NCBI GenBank assembly: GCA_015179045.1
Contig: WHUZ01000028.1
Location: forward strand, 496,001-560,000
Direction: 5' to 3'
Length of the DNA stretch: 64,000 bases
From: Kalaharituber pfeilii
Lineage: Eukaryota > Ascomycota > Pezizomycetes > Pezizales > Pezizaceae
Part shown: positions 52,771 through 62,730 of the stretch, one piece after another
Numbering within the stretch: position 1 is the stretch's first letter
Layout of the letters: every line of letters starts with the position of its first letter
Position numbers and translations under genes: made by a program
Notes under the pieces: generated by a model
The model's database searches: none
What the model saw: the letters and a program-made list of their open reading frames with translations, nothing else
Told to the model about the DNA's origin: nothing

Positions 52771-54290
52771 TTTTTTTTTTTTTTTTTTTATTTCATTACT
52801 CGCATGCCGCCCTATGGGCTATGGCGAGGGTTTAATTTAACTAAAACAAAATCAAAACGAATACGGTCTTAAATACATGATGCCCGCGGTCTTTAGAAGG
52901 TGTTGCGGGGAGAGCGGTCAGCATCCTGAATCTTCATCTCCGTCCTCTTTCAGGCTCATACCGACACGCCTTGAGCCACTTCCCTCCGAGTCGCACCTTG
53001 TCCTTGTCTAGGTCTTCCTCCAAGTATACCACTATGGAACTTGTCTTCTTCCCCTCTCCGACCAAAATGTCCTTTTTCCTTAGCCATCTGATGCTGGTGA
53101 TCTTTGGCATGTCTTTATTGTCCTCGGACAGCCATCTTCTGACGTTGCCCAGTTCCCTTCTCAGGGCAACGCCATGTATCACTAGTCCGGATTTGGCTTT
53201 CGTCGTCGTCGGGGTCGGCGGGGTAGCCTTTTTGGTGTCTTTTGGCGGGGTGCTACGGGGTTGTGGCTTTGGGTTGGCTGGGGCTGGTGCCGGAGCCGGG
53301 TTCGTGGGGGTGGGGGTGGCTGGAGCTGATGCTGGAGCCGGGGCGGGTGAATTCGGGACCGGGGAAGGTGTCGTTTTTCCTGTCTTCCTCTTCCTCCTTG
53401 TGGGTGTCTTAGCCGGGGGAGGGGGTGTCTTCTTTCTTCCGGTCTTCTGTGGTGTTGTGGCGCGCTGTGGTGGAGTGTCTATGTGCCGTATGGGGCTGAA
53501 GCCCGACTTTGGTGGCGTAGGTGGCGGTGGCGGCGGTGTTGGCAATTGCGGAGGTGTGTCTAAACAAACGATGGGGCTGAGGCCCATCGGCGGTGCTGGC
53601 GGTGCTGACGGCTCGGTGTCTATGTTCTGGATGGGGCTGAGCCCCAGTGTCTGTGTTGGCGTTGGTGGTGTCGGCTCGGTGTCTATGTTCTGGATGGGGC
53701 TGAGCCCCAGTGTCTGTGGCGGTGGTGCGACTTGGAGCCCTGGGGGAATCTGCCGGGTTGAAGGCCGAGGATCTCCTTCGTGTCGACGTTGCCGTCCCCT
53801 AGGAACCGTATTATCAGGGTCGCTCCTTTCCCCGGGGACGTCGTGTCTTTGGCTTTTTCCTTCCACATCTGTTCGACTATCTCGTACCAGCCGATGCCGT
53901 GTTTCCTCAGTTCCCCCCAAATATTGCGCTGCGTTGGGGGCGGAGTGGTGACCGCCGCTGGGGTGGGCGGTGGGGGGGGTACCTTCTGTGTCTTTTTGCC
54001 CTTCGGTGGCATTTTTCTATTGGTTGTCTAGCCTTATCCGCGGTTGTCTATTGGCTCTTGGCGCCTCGACGGTGGGGTGGCAACGGTGGTGGTGAGCTGA
54101 GAGATCCTCAAGAATTCCCCCCTCGGGGGAAAAACGTAGTTCCGAGTGTTTGAGGATAAAAACTAGATCAAAAGACTCAGCTCGCTGAGCGCTTTCGATC
54201 TATGTGATTTTCAGCGGGGGGACGTTGTGGTTGTGGAGTCGCTTCCAAACGCTCGTCCTGAGGTGGTTAGTCGTCGCATTGTCTGCCTTG
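52771..54290 (-). mobile_element. ORF1-only non-LTR element, type 1 tail, complete (1520 bp)
   Basis: Perfect 12-bp duplication GGAGCGGTACTC (52759-52770, 54291-54302). Same layout as 36311-37769, with the 35-nt hairpin at 54200-54166. The 5' leader before CAGGACGAGCG is about 30 nt. Confidence 0.9.
52934..54012 (-). pseudogene. ORF1-like protein with one frameshift
   Basis: Start MPPKGKKTQKVPPPP at 54012, then GELRKHGIGWYEIVEQMW and ATLIIRFLGDGNVD. A shift near 53750 breaks the frame within the first SPI motif. The remaining frame carries five degenerate copies of (L/F)G/S(L/F)SPI...(I/L)DT.P (53470-53760), a Pro/Ala/Thr-rich basic region, then the RRM-like end (VIHGVALRRELGNVRRWL, TSSIVVYLEED, KVRLGGKWLKACRYE). 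Without the shift it would be about 360 residues. Confidence 0.75.
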
Positions 54291-54302
54291 GGAGCGGTAC
54301 TC

Positions 54303-54600
54303 AGCGGTAGGGCCATATGATGACACATGCGTAGGATAAGGAAGAAAATTATGATTAAGAAGCGAGATATGTATGTATAGGCTCAGTTGGAAGGCGAAGG
54401 TGGTCTATAAATTGTATGTAGATAGGACTGTGTGGGGGATATGGAGACATACACGGAGATATACAGACATGGACAGATATGGACACGTACAGACAAGACA
54501 ATTGAAGACTCTTTTCTTGACATTTGATTATTGAGGCCGCCCTTGAGGCTTCGTTCCGCCAGCTCTAGACACCGGTACCCGTGCGAAACAGTGGATGCTG
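54303..54600. other. Short stretch without gene
   Basis: Contains ACA(C/T)(A/G)GACA-like repeats near 54440-54500; nothing else recognised. Confidence 0.3.
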
Positions 54601-55530
54601 TTGAGCCGTCATCACACCGTCTGTGTAAAAGGTGTGCTAGCCCTCATCTTCTGTATCTGCTATGGTCTTCTCCCAGTCCTCCTTATTGGTATTTGCTGGG
54701 AGGGTGAGTAGGACTACTAATGGGAGGGGAAGTCTGTAGTTTACGGATCCTCTCAGGTACCTGTCCTCTGTCTCTTCTCGTAGTGGCTCGTTGGGGAAGC
54801 GTAGGGTCTACGCCTCTACTCTCCTACGTTCTCCTTCTATGAATATATGTATTGATTCTAAGTTTGCGAGTCCCTCCACTAGGTATCGCCTCGTACCCCA
54901 CGTGGCGGAGGTAATTCTTTGGGTGACCCTGTAGTGCCACTTCTCCAGGTCACTGGCTTTGGTGTCACGCGGGGCTCCCTTCGCGTAGTCTTGCCATGCC
55001 CAACAGCCCATGTGGTGATACTGCGGGCTGCACTGGTATATATTTGGAGCTCCTTGTCTGGGGTTAGGTGGGTTAGTGTTACCGCTACATTCCATGCGGC
55101 CTTGCTGAGTTGTAGGCATTTTTTGTGATGTTCTTGAAACTTCAGTTCCCAGTCCACTGTTAATCCCACTAATCTATATGCCGGTCCCTTTACTCCCACT
55201 ATTAATGTTTCAGACTTGTTCGAGTCGATTTCAAAACCGTGGGTTGCCGATTCAGAGGTGAGTGCTGTTCAGTGGGCCTTGACCGCTTGCCAGAGTTTTG
55301 TGAGTGAAGGGTGTGATATCACTTTGTGGAAATCGTCTACGTAGGACCGGGTGAATTTCCTTTGTTCAGCCTTCTCGGCTACTGGTGCTATGCCTATCAG
55401 GAATAGCACTGGGGATAATGGCAACCCTTGCGGAGTGCCATTCATCATTCTGCCTGTAGCGCATTTCTGTCCGTCCCATACCAAATTGAAGTCGTTTGGC
55501 ACTGAGCGACAAGGAGGCAAAGAAGATCGC
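54600..55530 (-). pseudogene. LINE RT fragment
   Basis: The minus strand carries MMNGTPQGLPLSPVLFLIGI and the RSYVDDFHKVI box near 55330-55440, the RT thumb (HHKKCLQLSKAAWNVAVTLT near 55100), WHYRVTQRITSATWGTRRYL near 54900, and ends with a TFYTDGV RNase H start near 54610. Several stops. The 5' side is cut by an ORF1 fragment. Confidence 0.78.
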
Positions 55531-56291
55531 CTCAACCCCCTCGGTTGACACCCCCCACAACACAGGCAGTGCAGCTGCCCCCCCGGTCAGGACCCCAGCG
55601 GCACCCACGGACAGCACCCCCGCCGCACCGAAACCTCCGACCCCGACCCTCGAGCCCCCCACTCCAAGATCTACTCCAAGTCCCACAAACTCCAGACCCA
55701 AGAAACCCACCACCCCTCCTCCACCCAGTGTTCCCAACCGGCCAGGCCTGAAACCGCCTGGGGCGGCCCCGGCGGAGCTTCTGATGGCCTGGGCCGGCCC
55801 AGGCCATACCCTTGGCCTGGCCTGGCCGGCCCGTTGGAAACACTGCCTCCACCTAGCCCCGACGCTACCACCCCGAAGTCCAGCGTCGTCGTACATGGAA
55901 TTGCGCTAAGAAAAGACCTGGGCAAAGTCCGAATGGTTGGAGGACGGCAACAAAGGTCTAGGTAAAACCGTTGGGATCAGATGGCTGAGACGGAAGACTA
56001 TGCGGCTGGAAGAAGGAAAGAAGACAAGCTCAGCGGTGGTGTATTTGGAGGGAGCGACCGAATTAGACAGAGTGAGGCTAGGAGGGAAGTGGTTGCGAAT
56101 CAGTCAGTACGAGCCAGACAGAAGGAGGAAGTAGGTCGTACTGACTATTTCACTCACCCGCACTATCTTTGAGCGTCGCAGGCCCTACATGTAACTCTCT
56201 GTTATTCTTTTCCTTTATCTTATTTGTACCTAAATCGCCATACCCCTTAGGGCGGCATGCAATAAATGATACTTAAAAAAAAAAAAAAAAA
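55496..56291 (+). mobile_element. 5'-truncated ORF1-only element, type 1 tail, containing a hAT MITE
   Basis: It begins within ORF1 (ALSDKEAKKIASTPSVDTP), runs through a Pro-rich region, is interrupted by a MITE (55726-55845), and resumes SSVVVHGIALRKDLGKVRMV with a shift to GIRWLRRKTMRLEEGKK and VRLGGKWLRISQYEPDRR, stop near 56134. The 3' hairpin is at 56231 and poly(A) ends at 56291. Confidence 0.75.
55726..55845. mobile_element. 120-bp hAT-like MITE
   Basis: Inverted ends CAGTGTT(T/C)CCAAC; 8-bp duplication CCTCCACC at 55718-55725 and 55846-55853. GGCCTGG-rich inside. Confidence 0.85.
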
Positions 56292-56583
56292 ATCCCTGGT
56301 CCCATCCCCCAACGCTTCCGCCATGGCTAGAGGTCCCGCCTCGTTGACTGTGGCTCTGGGGCCCAGGTAGTGTGATGTTGCCCTGCAGTCCTGCCAGAGT
56401 CCCGCTCCGGTTAACCCTGTTAGCCTGCTGCAGTCCGTGTAAGTCTTCTCTCACCCCTCCTCCTCTTCCTCTGCTATCCTTCTCTCTCAATCCTGTCTCT
56501 CTGCCGGTGTCAGGGACTTGAGTGTAGCTAGGAGAGGTTCCGCTGCAGGGACCTCTCAGATAGGTGGCCATGGAGCATCTTCT
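56292..56583 (-). pseudogene. LINE RNase H fragment
   Basis: The minus strand reads YLGPRATVNEAGPLAMAEAL, matching the RNase H region of the LINE at 2461, preceded by decayed sequence including a YLRGP motif. Orientation is opposite to the next entry. Confidence 0.6.
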
Positions 56584-56597
56584 TGCGTGGAAAAGAG

Positions 56598-57121
56598 CGG
56601 GGTGGGGCACGGCGCTACAGTACAAGGCGGAGGTGGTCACGGAGGAGGGTCAGAGACAGAGGGCCAGGAGGGAAAGAGGGGAGGAGAGGAACAGACTAGA
56701 CTTGTCATATAGACCGCTGGAAAGAGCGGGCAGGGAGATAGGGAAGCTGGCGGGTTTGCTGGGCGGGAAGGGACTGAGAGCGTGGAGGTGGAAGATCGGG
56801 GAAGGGGAGGGACCAGAGTGCAGGTGGTGCGGAGAAAGGGAGGAGACGACGGCCCACCTGCTCAGAGAGTGCAGGGTGTGGAAGAGGAGGTGGCCAGGGG
56901 GTGAGGAGCAGGTGAGGCGACCACCGAAGAGGGGGGAGGGGGAGAGAGACCAGATAGAAGTGCTCTTGACAATGCTGGGGGAGTAAAGGGGAGGGAGGGG
57001 TGTAGGGGGTGTTTGGGGGGGATGTTAGTTAGTTAATTACTTCAGTTCATAGCTATAACATCGCCATAGCCCATAGGGCGGCATGCGATCAATGATATTA
57101 AAAAAAAAAAAAAAAAAAAAA
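56598..57121 (+). mobile_element. 5'-truncated LINE with zinc knuckle and type 1 tail
   Basis: Perfect 14-bp duplication TGCGTGGAAAAGAG (56584-56597, 57122-57135). Encodes GTALQYKAEVVTEEGQRQRA, LAGLLGGKGLRAWRWKIG, knuckle ECRWCGEREETTAHLLREC (near 56815) and a clean C-terminus QIEVLLTMLGE, stop at 56986. The UTR, ATCGC/GCGAT hairpin (57060) and poly(A) follow. It shows the natural link between an ORF2 end and the type 1 tail. Confidence 0.9.
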
Positions 57122-57135
57122 TGCGTGGAAAAGAG

Positions 57136-57569
57136 AGACAGTGGACTGGAGTATGAGAGATTAGCTGAGATGAAGGGGAACAGAGAATCTGCATTTATTA
57201 AATGCGAAATCATAACGGACGTGGAAGTTTCTACATCCAGACAAGCGGCGTTTGGACGGAACATAAGAGTGCAATAAATGAATGCCGTTCGGTGAGTGTT
57301 GGAATATTTTCCTACTCGGGGAGAAACCATTGAGAGGTTGACATCTACTCAATGCTCCTCAGCAAGCCGAGTTCGTGCCTGGGCATATGATCCATAATTA
57401 GCTGGGTGCTGCTATTATAACAGCGTGACCCCGATTCAACATCTTGCGTGTTACAAGTTCTACACAAAAATGGTTCTTTGTACCTGTCAGCTTTAACTAC
57501 GCTAGCATGTATTCCAATTCGCAGCTAGTGTGATATATTCCGATGAGTGCATGACAAGTGCACCTTGTC
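57136..57569. other. 3' flank of family copy D
   Basis: No gene. 57415-57560 matches the 3' flanks of B and C (GTTCTACA(C/A)AAA, TAGCATGTATT, GATATATTCCGATGAG). Confidence 0.45.
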
Positions 57570-57585
57570 GAACGGACGAAGAGAC

Positions 57586-57653
57586 AATATTATCGCCATA
57601 GCCCCTAGGGCGGAAAGCGATTAATGATATTAAAAAAAAAAAAAAAAAAAAAA
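57586..57653 (+). mobile_element. Type 1 micro-retroinsertion
   Basis: Imperfect duplication GAACGGA(C/G)GAAGAGA on both sides (57570-57585, 57654-57671). Body AATATTATCGCCATAGCCCC; outer pair A-T. Confidence 0.8.
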
Positions 57654-57710
57654 GAACGGAGGAAGAGAGACTTAATTGCATCATGAGTGATACATACTGG
57701 ATCCACTACC

Positions 57711-57762
57711 ATCTCGCCATAGCCTAATAGGCGGCATGCGAGTAATGAAAGAAAAAAAAAAA
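57711..57762 (+). mobile_element. Type 1 micro-retroinsertion (52 bp)
   Basis: Duplication GGATCC(A/T)CTACCA (57699-57710, 57763-57774). Body ATCTCGCCATAGCCT with the GCCT/AGGC inner stem. Confidence 0.87.
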
Positions 57763-57883
57763 GGATCCTCTACCACGTATATATATCTTTCGCTGAAGCA
57801 CCGTTCGCCCGAAAAGAAGAATTCAGTCAGGGTAGACCAACTTTCTACTGGCTTATTGTTTCCGTCTTGTGATCATAACACTG

Positions 57884-59160
57884 TCAACACAACAGACCGT
57901 ACTTGGCAATAAAGGAAAATAATTCAGTAGCTGACTTTTCTCCACGCAACACAATATAGGTTCGTCCAGGACATGCCGAAAGAAATTTCCCCTGGAAATC
58001 TACAGGCTCGATGTAATTCCCTCCCTTTCCATCTTCATGAAGCCAAAACATCTCTTTGCTGCCACAGGTTTCACTTAGCTTAAGAGCTGCCACATTCCCA
58101 TTTTGTCCAGCGTGATCATACGTACTGAGGTACGTGGTTGGGTGCGTGTTTGCCCGGAAAGAGACCATGTCGGTTGGATGTTTTTGAAGTTTGAAAATCA
58201 TGGTTCCAAATAACAATGAGCTGGCAATTGCCCTGCCATTGTGAAATCCGATGAACGTGCGGTATTGTTCTGATCTGAGGACAAAGCGTAAACCGCACTT
58301 TTCATGCTCTGCCTGCAGGACCTGGAGGCTCATCCTCAGTTGTGATTTCTCAATGTCGATTGTCCGATTGTCATTCCTGAGCTTCAACTCCAATAGCGCT
58401 TTTTCATTTTCAACCATTTGCTGATATACCTGCTGCCTTTGATACATGTCGTTGAGATTCAACTCCAATTGCATCTTTTCACCTTCTCCCTTCTCCCTAT
58501 ATTCTAAATATTCTTGCTGCACCTCCTTCAAGCCCAGCTCCAATTGCTTTTTCTCAGCTTTGTATCTCAGTTTGCTCTCTTCCAGTTCTTGCTCCATGCC
58601 CTTGGCCCGTACCTCAAGTTGATTGATAATTGTTTGCTTTGTTTGCAAAGAATCCTCCAAGTGCTTTATCATCGTTTGCTTTGTTTGCAAAGAATCCTCC
58701 AAGTTCTTTATTATCGTTTGCTTAGTTTGCACTGAATCATCTGCAATCGCGAGCCTTGTACTCAACACTTCCATAGTAACTTTATCTTCACTTTGCTCTG
58801 CATGTTGTTGCCCCTCAATGCAGCCTGCAGTCACTCTGCATTCGCTGGATGTGTAGCTAAAGGTACCCGGAGTAAATAGTCCATCACTGACGCGGAGCGA
58901 GAGGCTATCGCGATACGGCTTGCGGGCCTACATATTATCATTAACAAGGGTCAATTCCGACATAGGAAGATATTCTGTACTACCGCATTGACAAGCTTCG
59001 CAAATATCAGTTGTGATTGAAATTTGTCTTCATTTGCCATGTCGCAGAACCATTCCCAGAGGCTATCAAGCTTCTCGTCAGTCAGGAACTCGTCGCTCCC
59101 TGTCAGGTCGCGATCACGCTGTTGCTGGGCTGGCATTCGGGTTTGTGCCATACTATCCAT
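57884..59160 (-). CDS. Coiled-coil / beta-trefoil family protein, copy D (intact)
   Basis: Exon 1 59160-58984 (59 codons, MDSMAQTRMPAQQQRDRD), intron 58983-58928 (56 nt, GTAGTA...TTAATGATAA...TGTAG), exon 2 58927-57884; 406 residues. Domain order as in copy B, but with three 14-residue QTKQTIIK(N/H)LEDSL units instead of two and one 50-residue coiled-coil block. The last 125 residues: CGLRFVLRSEQYRTFIGF, TTYLSTYDHAGQNGN, EMFWLHEDGKGGNYIE, GKFLSACPGRTYIVLRG, ELFSFIAKYG. No signal peptide or membrane segment, so probably intracellular. A coiled coil joining a conserved N-terminal domain to a trefoil suggests an oligomeric scaffold or a ligand- or actin-binding role; that is speculation. Confidence 0.72.
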
Positions 59161-60200
59161 GCGTAGTATCCGGTTGTAGAAATATGTGAATGGTAAGGAA
59201 TATGAAGATGTGCTTTGAATAAAGAACCTATGTACTAGGAGAAACGGAATAGAGCCTGGGCACGAGAACAGAACAGAATTGCGATTCTCCTGCCCGAAAT
59301 GTCGGAAGTGCAGAATAATATTCTTTCATCAATCCTGTTGTTAAGACTACAGATTAGGAGCTAAAATGCGGTGGGATACAGTTTATTCATTCAGACAGAA
59401 TAACCCCAAGCAAGCGTCCCAAAACGGCCCTATTTATGCAGCAAAATTCAAGATGTACCTTCGCACCCAGCCAAACAATCATTGGTATGGTATGAGGTTG
59501 CGCATAGCAGCGGATTCCAATGGTGAAGAGAATAAAACCATGAATCATAAAACCTCAGTATGTGTCATGAATGGCACAGCTGACCGTCATGATCTTCAGC
59601 GCTGCATATTCTTCTGCCAGTCAGGCCTCCAGCCAAGACCAAGAAGCCCTGATACCACAACCCCTTGGCACGAAACTGCGAATTGTAGATAGCAAGTGCC
59701 CAGCCTAAACAAAAATGGAAATATTTACTCACTAGTACTGATAGGTATTGATGGTTATTATTATTATTATTATTTGAGGTAAGAGATGTTCAGGTGACAT
59801 AACCGCATCTTATCTGTTGAGCTGCAGAACGCAAGGATTTTCGATAGCAAGGATACATAGAAAACGTTGATAAAAGATGGAGGAAAGCTGGAGATGGTCC
59901 TAGATTCGCAGCGAGATGTATACAGGGAATCAGGAGAAGCATGCTCCAGAATGAAAAGGAGTGCACCCAGGGAGGGAAGGATAAGAAAAATTGAATGAAA
60001 TATTGTACATCCAAAAAAGAGGCATGCGCAAGATAAGCAGGAAACAAATGGGGGCTGCAGTACCAATTATATCATGACATGGTTAAGGTTCACCCGAGTT
60101 AGCGGAAACCTACTCCCATGTTTGAACCCCGGTGGGTATGAGAAATAAACGAGTATATATTAAGGTTACAATGAAGAGGAACATGGGACATAATTCATAA
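59161..60200 (-). promoter_or_regulatory. Conserved 5' flank of copy D
   Basis: 59600-60050 matches B, C and E flanks (CAGGCCTCC, an ATT run at 59757, GGAGGAAAGCTGGAGATGGTCC near 59880). The stretch 59345-59600 is extra relative to the others and may be an unidentified insertion; an ORF of 108 codons in it has no recognisable domain. Confidence 0.45.
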
Positions 60201-60396
60201 CCAAGTGACCCATCGTTTTCTTTTTTTCTTTTTTCTTGGTGTCGCATTGGCCCGCCTACATTCTACCGGACTATGGCACGGATAACCAATAAATTGAGCA
60301 ACGGCTACAAAGTGAACTTGGTACAGAAATGCTTATTTGACTACCGAGTTTTCTTGAAAAGCAGGATTAACTCCTCATCGCACTGTGTTCCACCCG

Positions 60397-60842
60397 TCAT
60401 GGGATCTGAAGCATCTTCCTACTCTCCAATATACTTAAAGTAGTAGCATTAGACTCTATGGTACGGTTCTTGACAAGCTGTTCCTCAAGGTGCTTGATGG
60501 AGGTCATGACAGTGGTATGAATGTACAGTTCAGAACCGCCGCATCCATAGTAGCTCAGAATATCTTCTTTTTTGCTAGTATTCAGTGCCAGTGGCATAGC
60601 AGCCCATGAGTCTCATCTATGGGCCATCAACTACTCTATCACTACGCACCTTTGATGAGTTCTGGAGTAAAGGTCTTGTCACGGACCATACATAGTAATT
60701 TCCAGAATTCTGGCTTGTGCAGTATATCCTTTGGCTTGCAATAGATCCAGTTTGTCAAAGCTCGATAGTAGTATGTTGATAGAGGCAAGAAGCTCAAGGT
60801 CTTTGAAGGCCGGCTGGCTCTCAGTACGCAGCTGCTCCACAT
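60397..60842 (-). pseudogene. Unrecognised coding remnant
   Basis: Two minus-strand frames in series: KPKDILHKPEFWKLLCMVRD near 60700 and TVMTSIKHLEEQLVKNRTIE near 60480. They look coding-like but have stops between them. I do not recognise the family. Confidence 0.3.
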
Positions 60843-61243
60843 GTCATAAAAATGTTACAGGCAATTGGTTCTACTCGAGTACCAGGAATAAGCAATAGCC
60901 CTTATATCCTCTGAACCATCAAGAAAGGAGTGACATCATCATATGTCAGCTATGAGGTATAAGTTTGCTGACTGCAGGTAACTTAGGGAAACGGAAATCT
61001 AAGCTAGTAAGGAGTCCTTCAGATGAAATTTTAACAGCAAAATCCAGATATTGATACAATACATAGGTGAGTATTTTTTAATGCTTCGCTATTACTTCAC
61101 TAATGCTAGACCAGTTTCTGGCACAATGAAGGTCAAGGGCTAAGAGGTCACTGTACTATAGTTTTCTTCACATTAGCTTAGTCTGAACACTTTGCTGATA
61201 TCTCACAGACATTCTCATGGTATCAGGGAAATGTTTGCTCAGC
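60843..61243. other. Stretch without recognisable gene
   Basis: No supported feature. Confidence 0.3.
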
Positions 61244-61269
61244 ACCAATGTTGTAACCTCGCCATAGCC

Positions 61270-62730
61270 ATGTCGCGCGACAACCACTTTGACAGGACGA
61301 GCACTTGGAAGCCACTCCGCAAATACAACGTCCCCCCAGCGAAACCTACATAGATCGAAAGTGCTCAGTGCGCTGAGTCTTTTGATCTAATTTTCATTCC
61401 AAAATACCCAACTCCTCAAGTTTCCCCCTTGGGGTGAAGTTTCGAGGACATATTCAGCTCCCCTCTCCGTTGCCAGCACACCAACATCCCTGACTTCTTG
61501 GCACTCCCACCATGGATCGGACCAATAGATTCATGGCATTGGGCAGCCCAGCACCAAAATAACTCTGGCCAGAAGTACCCGTCTCGAGGCCTCACTATAC
61601 AAGTCTATTAGCGAACGACTTGGTGGAGTCAACATGACCTATATGCTTGAAGCAGTGAGAGAAGTCATTGACCACATTGACCAATGTATAGAAGACCAAA
61701 TGACAAGACCAAACTTCGAACCAACGGACAGGTTCCTGGAGGAACTCCGAGTCTTACACGGGTATACCAACGTCCTTGCAACAAGGGTAGGAGGGTACAC
61801 ATGTACAGACCGGCATGCAGATATTGTGAAGCATGACTCCAAGGAAAGGGAAACACAAACCGAACCAGAGATACCACCACGGCTGTCATATGCAGCAATT
61901 ATCTCTCAAAACATTCCACCAACACCACCGGCCCCTAAAAAGTCTTCCACCCCCTCAGCGCAACCATTAATGAAGGGCAAGAAGGTACCCACGGCCCCCA
62001 TTCCAACAAATGGGCAGTCTTCGAAGCCCTCAAAAGCTTCGGAGAAGGCTACAGAAAAGATGACACCTCCCATCTCCATACAAAACCAAAAATTACCTCC
62101 CACGCAAGAAGTCAACAAACCACAGACCGGGAAGCGACAGTTGAGCCTGCCTCAGTCCGGTCGCGCAATTGTGGTACATGGAATTGCAACAACCAAAAAG
62201 CTGGGAAAGGTTAGGGACTGGATGGAGAAGGCGAACCCATGGATGGGGAGTATAGTTGCAGCCCGATGGTTGTTGAAGAAGGAGAGGAGGGAAGGGAAGA
62301 AGACCAGCTCGGTCGTAATCTACCTAAAAGGGGAGGTAGAGTCGGATGGTCAAAAACTAGCGAAGGTAAGGTTGTCTGGGAGATGGCTACACTCGGAATT
62401 GTACGAGTGGAATAGAGTGGGTACAAGAGAGAAGGGGAAGGAGCGAGATGACAGGATGGACATGGATGAAGCAGTGGTAGAGGAGAAGGAAGAGTGCTCC
62501 GACAGATGCGAAGGGAGGATCATCTGCGGTAACCTCTTTAGCTACGAAGTCAACTGCCCAAGACATGGACGTTCTTACATCACGCCATTTCGTTGATGTC
62601 ATATCAGGGGACGTGTTTGTATGTAGTTGCATAGGTGCCTGTCTCCGGGCCATAAGGACTTCGGTCCAGGGACCCTGCCATGGCGAACAGCTGCAAGCGG
62701 GGTTACGTGAAATAAAAAAAAAAAAAAAAA
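61270..62730 (+). mobile_element. ORF1-only non-LTR element, type 2 tail, complete (1461 bp)
   Basis: Perfect 13-bp duplication CCTCGCCATAGCC (61257-61269, 62731-62743), formed from the micro-insertion it entered. The 5' end is ATGTCGCGCGACAACCACTT, then ACAGGACGAGC, the 35-nt hairpin 61353-61387, a second hairpin, ORF1 and the type 2 tail (62636-62730). Confidence 0.9.
61513..62596 (+). pseudogene. ORF1-like protein, second subfamily, 5' damaged
   Basis: ATG 61513 (MDRTNRFMALGSPAPK) meets a TAA after 16 codons because about 20 nt present in the 20572 copy are missing. The rest is open from 61634 (MTYMLEAVREVIDHIDQCI) for 320 residues: RPNFEPTDRFLEEL, a Lys/Pro/Ser-rich middle, AIVVHGIATTKKLGKVRDW, ARWLLKKERREGKKTSSVV, KVRLSGRWLHSELYEW. 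A longer C-terminus ends with several Cys/His (CSDRCEGRIICGN, NCPRHG). Confidence 0.7.

Noticed and set aside
56292..57121. Twin-priming inversion of a LINE (RNase H part inverted, knuckle part direct)
   Set aside because: The direct part alone is bracketed by the perfect duplication TGCGTGGAAAAGAG (56584-56597, 57122-57135), so it is an independent insertion into an older fragment.
59366..59692. 108-codon plus-strand ORF upstream of copy D as a gene
   Set aside because: No recognisable domain, located in sequence that is extra relative to the other family flanks; more likely part of an unidentified insertion.
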